The translations under genes were made by a program, and so were the position numbers. A DNA stretch of 64,000 bases from Bacteroidetes oral taxon 274 str. F0058 (GTDB taxonomy: Bacteria; Bacteroidota; Bacteroidia; Bacteroidales; Paludibacteraceae). The notes beneath the pieces were generated by a model. That model did not search any database and was not told the DNA's origin. It was given only the letters and a program-made list of their open reading frames with translations. This document shows, piece by piece, positions 34,500 to 42,969 of the stretch. The stretch is from contig GG774889.1 of NCBI GenBank assembly GCA_000163695.1, forward strand, positions 750,515-814,514, read 5' to 3'. The number at the start of each line of letters is the position of its first letter. Within the stretch, counting starts at the first letter, position 1.

Positions 34500-35246
34500 A
34501 TGAAATTATTAGAAGGAAAGACGGCACTCATCACAGGTGCGTCAAGAGGGATAGGCAAAGCCATAGCAATACGTTTTGCTCAAGAGGGAGCTGACATTGC
34601 TTTCACCGATTTGGTACGTAACGAAGTGATGGAGGCGACCGAAAAAGAGTTGTCTGCCTTGGGCGTAAAAGCTAAAGGATATGCTTCCAATGCCGCAGAT
34701 TTTGCCGATACGGCACGTGTGGTGGCTGAGATAGAGAAAGACTTCGGACGTGTAGACGCTCTGGTCAATAACGCAGGTATTACCAAAGATACGCAGCTCA
34801 AACGTATGACCGAAGAGCAGTGGGACGCCGTTATCAACGTCAATCTGAAATCGGTATTCAATTTTACCAAGGCGATACAGCCCGTTATGTGGCGTCAGGC
34901 TTCGGGCAGTGTCATCAATATGAGTTCGGTAGTGGGTGTCAGCGGTAATGCCTCGCAATGCAACTACTCTGCATCGAAAGCCGGTATCATAGGTTTTACC
35001 AAATCGGCAGCCAAAGAGATGGGTGTACGTAACATACGCCACAATGCCATTGCTCCGGGTTTCATCATCACGGAGATGACCAACGCACTGCCCGAAGAGG
35101 TGAAAAAGGCTTGGGCTGAGCAGATACCTTTACGTCGAGGCGGTACACCCGAAGATGTTGCCAACTTGGCTCTATTCCTTGCCTCAGACTTATCGGCATA
35201 TATCACAGGCCAGGTTATAACCTGCTGTGGTGGTATGAATATGTAA
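34500..35246 (+). CDS. fabG: 3-oxoacyl-[ACP] reductase
   Basis: 248 residues from MKLLEGKTALITGASRGIGK. A short-chain dehydrogenase that reduces beta-ketoacyl-ACP with NADPH in fatty acid elongation. The cofactor motif is TGASRGIG, followed by NNAGITKD, catalytic Ser in NMSSVVG, and YSASKAG with catalytic Tyr and Lys. The frame is open ten codons earlier, but that ATG lies inside the -7 box, so the later start is right. It is not in a fab cluster here. Confidence 0.94.
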   Translation: MKLLEGKTALITGASRGIGKAIAIRFAQEGADIAFTDLVRNEVMEATEKELSALGVKAKGYASNAADFADTARVVAEIEKDFGRVDALVNNAGITKDTQLKRMTEEQWDAVINVNLKSVFNFTKAIQPVMWRQASGSVINMSSVVGVSGNASQCNYSASKAGIIGFTKSAAKEMGVRNIRHNAIAPGFIITEMTNALPEEVKKAWAEQIPLRRGGTPEDVANLALFLASDLSAYITGQVITCCGGMNM

Positions 35247-35313
35247 TGTTTTCGATAAATACTGTCTATATCCATATTGCGATAATGAATTTTAGAGTAC
35301 GGGTTGTTATTCG

Positions 35314-35321
35314 TATCTTTG
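35314..35321 (+). promoter_or_regulatory. -7 promoter box of trxA
   Basis: TATCTTTG, followed by the ATG at 35379 after about 50 bases. Confidence 0.6.
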
Positions 35322-35378
35322 CAATCCGTTTCTCGCAAACAGATAACAAATTGTAAAAAATAAAAAATTACAAATAAT

Positions 35379-35693
35379 ATGACACAAGTAACAGATTCAA
35401 ATTACAAAGAAATACTGTCGGCAAATGCAGTTTGTATGTTCGATTTCAGTGCCACTTGGTGCGGACCGTGCAAAAAACTTGCTCCGATAGTCGAAGAGGT
35501 AGCAAAAGAGTACGAAGGCAGAGCATTCGTCGGTAAGGTAGATGTAGACGACAGTCCCGAGTTTACCGACTTGGTAGGTGTTCGCAACGTTCCTACCGTG
35601 GTATTTTACAAAAACGGCGAGTTGCAAGCCGACCGTCTGATAGGAGCATCGGACAAATCTGCTCTGACGGCAAAGCTCAACGCCCTGCTATAA
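35379..35693 (+). CDS. trxA: Thioredoxin
   Basis: 104 residues, a single thioredoxin domain without a signal peptide, so cytoplasmic. The redox-active pair is C28 and C31 in TWCGPCK. The cis-proline is in VRNVPTVVFYKNGE. It reduces protein disulfides and could serve as donor for Bcp (46963-47421). Monocistronic, with a terminator directly after the stop codon. Confidence 0.96.
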   Translation: MTQVTDSNYKEILSANAVCMFDFSATWCGPCKKLAPIVEEVAKEYEGRAFVGKVDVDDSPEFTDLVGVRNVPTVVFYKNGELQADRLIGASDKSALTAKLNALL

Positions 35694-35717
35694 GCCGTAG
35701 TTTATTCGGCTTGTTTT
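35692..35717 (+). terminator. Terminator overlapping the trxA stop
   Basis: AAGCCG (35692-35697) pairs with CGGCTT (35707-35712), followed by GTTTT. The stem begins inside the TAA stop codon. Confidence 0.7.
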
Positions 35718-35737
35718 GTAAAGCAAATGACATTGGG

Positions 35738-35771
35738 AGGTTGTTCTTTAAAGCAAAGGGCAACCTTTTTT
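35738..35771 (+). terminator. Second terminator-like hairpin after trxA
   Basis: AGGTTG (35738-35743) pairs with CAACCT (35761-35766), followed by a U run to 35771. Possibly a back-up terminator. Confidence 0.6.
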
Positions 35772-35969
35772 GCCATAAACAGGACTCTCCGTTGTAACCG
35801 AAGTCGCCGCCCGTGTACGATGTTTGTAGATAATGTATGTGAGTTTTGAAATGATAGTAAACAAGGGAGTAACATAAATAATTTTATTACTTAGACACAA
35901 TAAGTCATTAAGTATCTGATATCCGAATGTTTTAATGTATATCGATACGGTTATAATTCAAAAAAATAG
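35772..35969. other. Spacer between trxA and tgt
   Basis: Part of the 359-base gap between trxA and tgt. After the two terminators it holds no open frame of note and no repeat that I can see. The tgt promoter follows at 35970. Confidence 0.5.
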
Positions 35970-35977
35970 TAACTTTG
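35970..35977 (+). promoter_or_regulatory. -7 promoter box of tgt
   Basis: TAACTTTG, giving a leader of about 70 bases. The leader contains a hairpin (ACAGAC at 36008-36013 with GTCTGT at 36025-36030) and a four-codon frame, ATG GGC ATA CAT TAG, at 36038-36052 that ends directly at the tgt ATG. Confidence 0.6.
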
Positions 35978-36052
35978 CAGCCTGTTAAAAATAAAGAGTT
36001 TCACAAGACAGACATTTGTAAACTGTCTGTGAACTATATGGGCATACATTAG

Positions 36053-37183
36053 ATGATATTCGATTTAGAGCATAAAGATACACAGACACGGGCGAGAGCA
36101 GGGCGGATAACGACCGAGCACGGAGAGATACAGACTCCGATTTTTATGCCCGTAGGCACGGTGGGCTCTGTCAAGGCGGTTCATATGCAGGAGCTGCGTA
36201 GAGATATAGACGCTCAGATAATATTGGGCAATACGTATCATCTCTTTATGCGTCCCGGACTGGAGATAATAGAGCAGGCAGGCGGTCTTCACCGCTTCAA
36301 CGGCTGGGATAGACCAATACTTACCGACAGTGGCGGCTATCAGGTATTTTCGCTTGCAGGCACACGTAAAATCAAAGAAGAGGGCGTTACCTTCCAGAGC
36401 CATATCGACGGCTCGCGTCATCTCTTTACTCCCGAGAATGTCGTCGATATTCAACGAACTATCGGAGCCGATATCGTGATGGCTTTCGACGAATGTACTC
36501 CAGGCAATGCCGACTACGACTATGCCCGCCTCTCGATGGAGAGAACACATCGCTGGCTGGCACGCGGCTACGGACATTTTTTAGAGACCGAGCCGAAATA
36601 CGGTTATTCGCAGACATTTTTCCCCATTGTACAAGGCTGTGTCTACGAAGACCTCCGCCGACAGTCTGCCGAGTTTGTGCGAGGCTTCGACGCCGAAGGA
36701 TATGCTATCGGAGGGCTTGCCGTAGGTGAACCCACAGAGAAGATGTACGAAATGGTAGAACTCGTAAACGGCATTCTGCCCGAAGACCGTCCGCGTTACC
36801 TGATGGGAGTGGGTACTCCTGCCAATATCCTCGAAAATATAGCACGCGGCGTGGATATGTTCGATTGCGTTATGCCGACGCGCAACGGTCGCAACGGAAT
36901 GATATTTACCGAAGAGGGTATCATCAACTTCAAGAATCGGAAGTGGGCTACAGACTTTTCGCCGATACAGGAAGGGACAGGTTGTTTTGTCGACGAGCAA
37001 TACACGAAGGCTTATCTTCGGCATCTGTTTGTTGCGGGTGAGCTATTGGCTATGCAGATAGCTTCGATACATAACCTTGCTTTCTACTTGCGGTTGGTGC
37101 GTCAGGCAAGGCAACGAATTGTGGATGGTACTTTCGGCGACTGGTACAAGGAGATGGCAGTAAAAACTATGCGTAGATTATAA
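36053..37183 (+). CDS. tgt: tRNA-guanine(34) transglycosylase
   Basis: 376 residues. It exchanges G34 of Asp, Asn, His and Tyr tRNAs for the queuosine precursor preQ1. Substrate-binding and catalytic segments are present: DSGGYQVFSL, MAFDECTPG, GGLAVGEP, YLMGVGTP and FDCVMPTRNGRNG. The zinc site of classical bacterial Tgt (CxCxxC) is missing; only one cysteine remains in EGTGCFVDEQYTKAYLRHL. I believe this loss is shared by related Bacteroidota enzymes, but could not verify it. The downstream permease gene starts 16 bases later and is likely co-transcribed. Confidence 0.95.
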   Translation: MIFDLEHKDTQTRARAGRITTEHGEIQTPIFMPVGTVGSVKAVHMQELRRDIDAQIILGNTYHLFMRPGLEIIEQAGGLHRFNGWDRPILTDSGGYQVFSLAGTRKIKEEGVTFQSHIDGSRHLFTPENVVDIQRTIGADIVMAFDECTPGNADYDYARLSMERTHRWLARGYGHFLETEPKYGYSQTFFPIVQGCVYEDLRRQSAEFVRGFDAEGYAIGGLAVGEPTEKMYEMVELVNGILPEDRPRYLMGVGTPANILENIARGVDMFDCVMPTRNGRNGMIFTEEGIINFKNRKWATDFSPIQEGTGCFVDEQYTKAYLRHLFVAGELLAMQIASIHNLAFYLRLVRQARQRIVDGTFGDWYKEMAVKTMRRL

Positions 37184-37199
37184 AAACTTAAGAAAAACT

Positions 37200-38369
37200 A
37201 TGGACTTGGAGACAAAAAACGAACCCCGAAATCCGAAGAAGACCGTCAAAAGCTATCTTACCCGGATAGTAGACGATTTTAGGCGTTTCAAGTACTTTTC
37301 GATATTGGATAGGTATATAATGAGGAAGTACCTGAGCACTTTCTTTATGTGTATCATTATGATAATATCTATAAGTGTAGTGTTCGATTATGCCGAGAAA
37401 GTAGATGATTTCTCGGAAAATAATGCTCCTATGCGTGCGATAATTTTCGACTATTATTTCAATTTTATTCCATACTTTGCCAATCTCTTTACTCCGCTTT
37501 TTGCCTTTATATCGGTTATCTTCTTTACCTCTAAGATGGCTTATAACACTGAGATAATAGCTATGTTGTCCACGGGTATGAGTTTCAAACGTCTGCTTGT
37601 GCCTTATTTTATGTCCGCCACGCTTATCGGACTGATGTCGTTTTTACTCGGCGGGTTCGTGATACCTGCGTCTAACAAGCCGAGGCTCGACTTCGAGGAT
37701 AAATATTACCGAAAGTTTAGATCGGAGCTCGTTACCAACATACAGCTTGAGCTCGAACCTGGCGTGGTAGCCTATTTCGAGCGGTACGAGGAGAATATCA
37801 ACCGAGGCTACAACTTCTCGTTGGAGAAGTTCGAGGGCAAAAAACTCGTCTCGCGGCTGACGGCGGAATATATCGATATGGATTCGCTCTACCATTGGCA
37901 TCTGGTCAATTATGTGAAAAGAGACTTCAAAGGTATGCGGGAGATAATGACTATGGGCGACGGTCTCGATTCGGTCATAAAGATGGATCCGCAAGACTTC
38001 TTCATTACAGGTGAAGATGCTCCGCAGATGACAAACACGAAGCTTTATCAGTATCTCCGACGCCAGAAGGAACGGGGGATTCCCGGGGCACAAAAGTTCG
38101 AAAACGAATACAACAACCGTTTTGCTATGCCGTTTGCGGCACTTATACTTACTCTGATAGGAGTATCGCTTGCTTCGCGTAAGGTTCGCGGAGGTACGGG
38201 GCTGCACCTCGGGTTTGGTATTGCGCTAAGTGCCATATATATACTGTTTTGCACAGTTTCATCTATGTTTGCCATCAATGGTACTATGCCTTCGTTGCTC
38301 GCTATATGGCTACCTAATATCATTTTTACTACCATAGGAATAATTCTGTATGCGAGGGCACCCAAGTAG
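37200..38369 (+). CDS. LptF/LptG family permease
   Basis: 389 residues. One helix near the N-terminus after YIMRKYLSTFFMCIIM, more helices around 80-150, a periplasmic beta-rich domain of about 150 residues, and three helices at the C-terminus (FAALILTLIGVSLASRK, LGFGIALSAIYILF, LLAIWLPNIIFTTIGIILY). This is the YjgP/YjgQ topology. Two such subunits with LptB lift lipopolysaccharide from the inner membrane. Which of F or G it is cannot be said. It follows tgt, as in many Bacteroidales. Confidence 0.9.
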   Translation: MDLETKNEPRNPKKTVKSYLTRIVDDFRRFKYFSILDRYIMRKYLSTFFMCIIMIISISVVFDYAEKVDDFSENNAPMRAIIFDYYFNFIPYFANLFTPLFAFISVIFFTSKMAYNTEIIAMLSTGMSFKRLLVPYFMSATLIGLMSFLLGGFVIPASNKPRLDFEDKYYRKFRSELVTNIQLELEPGVVAYFERYEENINRGYNFSLEKFEGKKLVSRLTAEYIDMDSLYHWHLVNYVKRDFKGMREIMTMGDGLDSVIKMDPQDFFITGEDAPQMTNTKLYQYLRRQKERGIPGAQKFENEYNNRFAMPFAALILTLIGVSLASRKVRGGTGLHLGFGIALSAIYILFCTVSSMFAINGTMPSLLAIWLPNIIFTTIGIILYARAPK

Positions 38370-38398
38370 CCGATTACCGATAAATCACGATAAAATAG

Positions 38399-38406
38399 TA
38401 TATTTG
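38399..38406 (+). promoter_or_regulatory. -7 promoter box of ychF
   Basis: TATATTTG, about 68 bases before the ychF ATG. Confidence 0.5.
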
Positions 38407-38474
38407 CCGATATTACGGAGGAGATTTTTGTGAGCGAAAATAAATAATAATTAAAATAGTATAGAAAAAAAAAT

Positions 38475-39578
38475 ATGTCATTACAGTGTGGAATAGTAGG
38501 ATTGCCCAACGTCGGCAAATCGACCTTGTTCAATTGTTTATCGAACGCTAAGGCACAGGCAGCAAACTTTGCTTTTTGTACCATCGAGCCTAATGTAGGA
38601 GTCATCACCGTGCCCGACGAGCGTCTCGACAAGCTCGCCGAAATCTGCCGCCCGCAACGCATCGTACCCACGACGGTAGAGATAGTCGATATAGCAGGCT
38701 TGGTCAAAGGAGCGAGCAAGGGCGAAGGACTTGGCAACAAATTTCTGTCGAATATACGCGAGACAGACGCTATTATCCACGTACTTCGTTGTTTCGACGA
38801 CGATAACGTTACCCACGTCGACGGTTCGGTCGACCCTGTCAGAGACAAAGAGATAATCGACACGGAGCTGCAGATACGCGACCTTGAGACCATCGACAGC
38901 CGTATCGCAAAAGTACAGAAACAGGCTCAGACAGGAGGCGACAAGCAGGCTCGCCTTGCATACGAGGTATATCTGAAATACAAAACCGCTCTCGAACAGG
39001 GGCTCTCGGCTCGTACCGTACAGTTCGACACCAAAGACGAGCAGCATATAGCACGAGAACTATTTTTGCTTACCGACAAACCCGTGATGTACGTCTGCAA
39101 TGTCGACGAAAAGTCTGCCGTAGAGGGTAATAAGTATGTGGAAATGGTGCGTGAGGCTGTCCGTGACGAAAATGCCGAAGTACTTGTCTTGGCTGCCAAG
39201 ACCGAAGCCGAAATAGCAGAACTCGACGACTACGACGAACGTCAGATGTTCCTCGCCGAGATAGGTTTGCAAGAGTCGGGAGTGGCACGCCTCATAAAAT
39301 CGGCTTACGCTCTGCTCAACCTGCGGACATTCCTTACAGCCGGAGCCGATGAGGTGCGGGCTTGGACATTCCGTGCGGGATACAAAGCTCCTCAATGTGC
39401 AGGAGTGATTCATACCGACTTCGAGAAAGGTTTTATCCGTGCCGAAGTAATAAAGTACGAAGATTATATCGCCTACGGTTCGGAGGCGGCTGTGCGTGAG
39501 GCGGGCAAGCTATCGGTCGAGGGCAAAGAGTATATCGTCCAAGACGGCGATATTATGCACTTCCGCTTCAATGTGTAG
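38475..39578 (+). CDS. ychF: Redox-regulated ATPase YchF (Obg family)
   Basis: 367 residues. An Obg-family P-loop protein that hydrolyses ATP and binds ribosomes. The P-loop GLPNVGKSTLFN is at about 8-19, G3 is DIAGLVKGASKGEGLG, and the G4 position reads NVDE instead of the NKxD of GTPases, which explains the ATP preference. The C-terminal TGS domain has AWTFRAGYKAPQCAGVIHTDFEKGF. It is convergent with the lipoprotein gene, with a gap of only nine bases. Confidence 0.96.
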   Translation: MSLQCGIVGLPNVGKSTLFNCLSNAKAQAANFAFCTIEPNVGVITVPDERLDKLAEICRPQRIVPTTVEIVDIAGLVKGASKGEGLGNKFLSNIRETDAIIHVLRCFDDDNVTHVDGSVDPVRDKEIIDTELQIRDLETIDSRIAKVQKQAQTGGDKQARLAYEVYLKYKTALEQGLSARTVQFDTKDEQHIARELFLLTDKPVMYVCNVDEKSAVEGNKYVEMVREAVRDENAEVLVLAAKTEAEIAELDDYDERQMFLAEIGLQESGVARLIKSAYALLNLRTFLTAGADEVRAWTFRAGYKAPQCAGVIHTDFEKGFIRAEVIKYEDYIAYGSEAAVREAGKLSVEGKEYIVQDGDIMHFRFNV

Positions 39579-39587
39579 ATAACCGAT

Positions 39588-40046
39588 TTATTTGATATTC
39601 TCCCACTTTACGGTAACGTTGCCCGTGCCGAGAGCTTCCCGTAAACCGAGAGTGTTGTCTATTTTGCCTATGCGGGAGTAGCTGAACCCTCCGTGATTGT
39701 CATAGAATAGCACTATCGTATTGCTTTGATATAGCATTATGTCGCCAAGTCCGAGACTCTCTTCGAGTTTGTCGTTGTATGGCAGTTTGACGTCGAGTTT
39801 GTATATCTTTTCGAATCCGCCGTAGTCGGTCATATCGAGCGTCAGCGGCAACTGCGCCCTGAATGCATCGGCAGAGGCGTTTACGTCGAGTGTGGCAGTG
39901 AATGTCTTATTGCCAACAGTCAGTTTCATCTTGTATCTTTCGGGTTTTGGGTAGTTGGGGTCTGTGTCTCGGCTTACCTTTTTACAAGCACAGAAAGGTG
40001 TTATAACCAGTATTGTCAATAATGTTAAGATAAATGTTCGTTTCAT
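39588..40046 (-). CDS. Cyclophilin-like fold lipoprotein
   Basis: 152 residues from MKRTFILTLLTI. The N-terminus is a lipoprotein-type signal ending at FCACKK. The rest matches the small cyclophilin-like (DUF369-type) domain: MKLTVGNKTFTATLD, LPLTLDMTDYGGFEKIY, GDIMLYQSNTIVLFY and ALGTGNVTVKWE. The function is unknown; no proline isomerase activity has been assigned to this group. The frame is open 34 codons further upstream, but the -7 box at 40116-40123 lies inside that extension, so I took the later start. Confidence 0.8.
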   Translation of the reverse strand: MKRTFILTLLTILVITPFCACKKVSRDTDPNYPKPERYKMKLTVGNKTFTATLDVNASADAFRAQLPLTLDMTDYGGFEKIYKLDVKLPYNDKLEESLGLGDIMLYQSNTIVLFYDNHGGFSYSRIGKIDNTLGLREALGTGNVTVKWENIK

Positions 40047-40115
40047 TGTTTTTTGTTGATTTTGAATTGTTTTATGTGTAGAGAATTTTCTTTGCCGCAG
40101 CAAATTCCCGACGAG

Positions 40116-40123
40116 CAAAGGTA
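40116..40123 (-). promoter_or_regulatory. -7 promoter box of the cyclophilin-like lipoprotein gene
   Basis: The minus strand reads TACCTTTG, 70 bases before the chosen start. Confidence 0.6.
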
Positions 40124-40180
40124 AATCTTTTTTTCGAAATACGCACATTTAAATAGGATTTTGTGCATATACGCGAATAT

Positions 40181-40224
40181 AAAAAATATTGCCACCCACT
40201 CCGTTTGGTATGGGCAGCAATATT
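40181..40224 (-). terminator. Terminator after efp
   Basis: AATATTGC (40185-40192) pairs with GCAATATT (40217-40224), extended inward by CCCA/TGGG after a two-base mismatch. On the minus strand a U run follows. Confidence 0.85.
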
Positions 40225-40260
40225 ATAAGGAATCTCGTAATCTTTATATTTTCTTTATTA

Positions 40261-40827
40261 TCAAGCCTTTACTCTTCCGACATACGAACCGTCGCGGGTG
40301 TCTATCTCTATCATCTCGCCTTCGTTGATAAACAGGGGCACTCGTACCGTTGCTCCCGACTCTACCGTAGCAGGTTTCAGAGTGTTGGTGGCTGTGTCGC
40401 CCTTCAGTCCGGGTTCGGTGTATGTAACCTTCATCTGTACCTTTGTCGGCATATCGGCAAAGAGCACCGTGTCGGTAGAGGCGTCCGATACTACCTCGAG
40501 CACCATACCTTCGAGCAAAAAGTTAGCACCGTTGATAAGGTCGTGTGCGATAGGGTGTTGGTCGAAAGTCTCTTGATTCATAAATATGTAGTTGTCGCCC
40601 TCTTTGTATAGATACTGATAGGGACGGCGTTCTACTCTGACATCTTCGAGCTTTTCGCCGATGTTGAATCTGCGTTCGAGTACTCTGCCGTCTACGACAT
40701 CTTTGAGTGTGGTACGCATAAATGTATTGCCTTTGCCCGGTTTTACGTGCAGAAAGTCTATTACAAAGTACAATCTGCCATCCATTCTTATACAGGTACC
40801 GTTTTTAATGTCTTGTGCATTCATCAT
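40261..40827 (-). CDS. efp: Elongation factor P
   Basis: 188 residues. It relieves ribosome stalling at polyproline. The KOW-like domain I carries K32 at the loop tip (VKPGKGNTF), where other species have a modified Lys or Arg. OB domains II and III follow, ending with the conserved IDTRDGSYVGRVKA. No EpmA/EpmB-type modification genes are nearby. Single gene with its own promoter and terminator. Confidence 0.96.
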   Translation of the reverse strand: MMNAQDIKNGTCIRMDGRLYFVIDFLHVKPGKGNTFMRTTLKDVVDGRVLERRFNIGEKLEDVRVERRPYQYLYKEGDNYIFMNQETFDQHPIAHDLINGANFLLEGMVLEVVSDASTDTVLFADMPTKVQMKVTYTEPGLKGDTATNTLKPATVESGATVRVPLFINEGEMIEIDTRDGSYVGRVKA

Positions 40828-40879
40828 AATATTCGTCGTCTATGTTGTTTTATATTTTCGATATTGTTTAATGAAAGTG

Positions 40880-40887
40880 CAAAATTA
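40880..40887 (-). promoter_or_regulatory. -7 promoter box of efp
   Basis: The minus strand reads TAATTTTG, 53 bases before the efp ATG. Confidence 0.6.
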
Positions 40888-41049
40888 ATATTTTTTCTGT
40901 GTTTACGGATAAAAAAGTTATAAATTGCTGATTTGTACTTGTTAATGTGCTCTGTGTTTGTTGTCGTTATTTAATAATTTGTGGCAAAATAATAGTCTCT
41001 ATCAATAAACTGACGTATGGAGAAGCCAATTCAAACGGTAATTTTTTTG

Positions 41050-41057
41050 TACTTTTG
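41050..41057 (+). promoter_or_regulatory. -7 promoter box of mutL
   Basis: TACTTTTG. It lies inside the theoretical N-terminal extension of the mutL frame and so excludes the earlier ATG at 41017. Confidence 0.65.
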
Positions 41058-41109
41058 CACTGCAAACGAAATTTTTCGCTCTATTTTCGAAAAGAGCATT
41101 ATTAAAAAT

Positions 41110-42909
41110 ATGTCAGATATTATCAATATTCTCCCCGATTCCATTGCCAATCAGATAGCGGCAGGTGAGGTGATACAGCGTCCGGCTTCTGTGGTCAAGG
41201 AGTTGGTAGAGAACTCCGTGGATGCGGGTGCCGATAAAATTTCGGTTGTTGTCAAGGGAGCAGGTCGTACGCTCGTACAGGTTGCAGACAACGGCAAAGG
41301 AATGTCGCATACTGACGCCCGAATGTCATTCGAGCGACACGCCACGTCGAAGATTAGCAAGGCAGGCGACCTCTTTGGGCTTCGCACAATGGGTTTTCGG
41401 GGCGAGGCTCTGGCGTCTATTGCCGCTGTCGCCGCCGTCGAAATGCGTACACGACAGGCAGGTGCCGACTTCGGCACAGTCGTAGAGATAGCCGCCTCCA
41501 ATATCATCAGGCACGAGCCGGACTCTTGTGTAGAGGGGACTGTGTTTGCGGTGAAGAATCTGTTTTTCAACGTGCCGGCACGCAGGAAATTTCTCAAATC
41601 AGACGAAACCGAATTGCGACATATTATTTACGAGTTTCAGCGGGTAGCTTTGGCTAATCCGCATATAGAGCTGTCGCTATACAATGGGACGGAGGCGTTG
41701 TACGAGTTGCCTGCGGGTAACTTCAAACAGAGGATAACGGCTATTTTCGGTAAGAAGTCGAAAAACTATGCCTCGCAACTGATTGATATTGCCGCAGAGA
41801 CCAATTTAGTCAAGATATCGGGTTTTGTCGGCTCTCCGCAGTCGGCTTCGCGTAATGCGACGCAATTTTTCTTCGTCAATGGGCGTTTTATGAGGCATCC
41901 GTATTTTGGTAAAGCCATACAGATGGCTTACGACAATATGTTGCCTCACGATACCCAACCGATATATTTTATTACCCTCGAGGTGAAGCCCGAAAATATA
42001 GACGTCAATGTACACCCTACCAAGACAGAGATAAAGTTCGAAGACGAAAAAGAAATCTTTGCTATCATAATGTCTTGTGTACGTGAGAGTTTGGGAAAAT
42101 TCAATTTTCTACCCTCGCTCGACTTCGACACCAACCGTACTCTTGATATACCTGCGTATCTGGCAGATAATAAGCCCGATATGCCGCGAGTAAATACCGA
42201 CAACAACTATAATCCGTTTGCCGCCGCACACTCTACGAGTAGTAACAGAGGTATCTCGGTAAAAAATTGGGATATGCTTTACGAACGGAGGCAACAACAG
42301 ACTTCTCCGTATGATACGGCAGAGCAAAAAGCTTTCTTCTCGCCCGATGAGGTAGCCAAAAGTAATTTCTGGATATATAGAGACAAATATCTGATTACCG
42401 CCGTCAAATCGGGTCTTATGATAATAGACCGACAGCTTGCCTTGGAGCGTATCACCTACGAACAGATACTGATACGGCTGCAACAGGGACAAAAAGCTAC
42501 TCAGGCTCTGCTTTTTGCCGAAACGATAACGTTTTCGGCTGACGAAAACATCACTTTTGAGACGATACTACCCGAGCTCGAAGCAATGGGGTTCGATATC
42601 GACAAACTGTCGGCACCGTCGTATACAATAGCGGGTATTCCGTCTTTCTTGACCGAAGTGGGCAGTGTCCCCGATTTGCTTAGGGATATTGTCGGTTATG
42701 TGGTGGATAACACTACCGTTGGTAAGGAGATTTATGAGAAGATAGCTATACGTACGGCAAAGGCTTATGCCCGAAAAACTCATAGCAATCTTAATGCCCA
42801 AGAGACGGAGGCACTGATAGCTTCACTCTTTCAGTGTCGGACGCCCAACTATTCGCCCGAGGGTATCAAGACCGTCGTAATACTGTCCGATGCCGATATT
42901 TGGGGATAA
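41110..42909 (+). CDS. mutL: DNA mismatch repair protein MutL
   Basis: 599 residues from MSDIINILPDSIANQIAAGE. The N-terminal GHKL ATPase is complete: ELVENSVDAGA, VADNGKGM, HATSKI and TMGFRGEALASIAAV. The C-terminal dimerisation domain is present, but the endonuclease motif that usually reads like DQHAxxERxxYE is DRQLALERITYE here, and the usual cysteine-containing motif near the C-terminus reads NYSPEGIKT. Nicking activity is therefore doubtful. Followed 60 bases later by ddl with its own promoter. Confidence 0.95.
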   Translation: MSDIINILPDSIANQIAAGEVIQRPASVVKELVENSVDAGADKISVVVKGAGRTLVQVADNGKGMSHTDARMSFERHATSKISKAGDLFGLRTMGFRGEALASIAAVAAVEMRTRQAGADFGTVVEIAASNIIRHEPDSCVEGTVFAVKNLFFNVPARRKFLKSDETELRHIIYEFQRVALANPHIELSLYNGTEALYELPAGNFKQRITAIFGKKSKNYASQLIDIAAETNLVKISGFVGSPQSASRNATQFFFVNGRFMRHPYFGKAIQMAYDNMLPHDTQPIYFITLEVKPENIDVNVHPTKTEIKFEDEKEIFAIIMSCVRESLGKFNFLPSLDFDTNRTLDIPAYLADNKPDMPRVNTDNNYNPFAAAHSTSSNRGISVKNWDMLYERRQQQTSPYDTAEQKAFFSPDEVAKSNFWIYRDKYLITAVKSGLMIIDRQLALERITYEQILIRLQQGQKATQALLFAETITFSADENITFETILPELEAMGFDIDKLSAPSYTIAGIPSFLTEVGSVPDLLRDIVGYVVDNTTVGKEIYEKIAIRTAKAYARKTHSNLNAQETEALIASLFQCRTPNYSPEGIKTVVILSDADIWG

Positions 42910-42935
42910 AAACACTATTGTGTGGATTAATTTTG

Positions 42936-42943
42936 TACTTTTG
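42936..42943 (+). promoter_or_regulatory. -7 promoter box of ddl
   Basis: TACTTTTG, 27 bases before the ddl ATG. The upstream TTG at 42918-42920 is closer than usual (15 bases). Confidence 0.6.
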
Positions 42944-42969
42944 CAAAAAATCTATACGAATAGGTATTT

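Noticed and set aside
36000..36052. preQ1 riboswitch upstream of tgt
   Set aside because: The leader has a simple hairpin but lacks the C-rich loop and A-rich tail pattern of preQ1-I and the longer conserved elements of the other classes.
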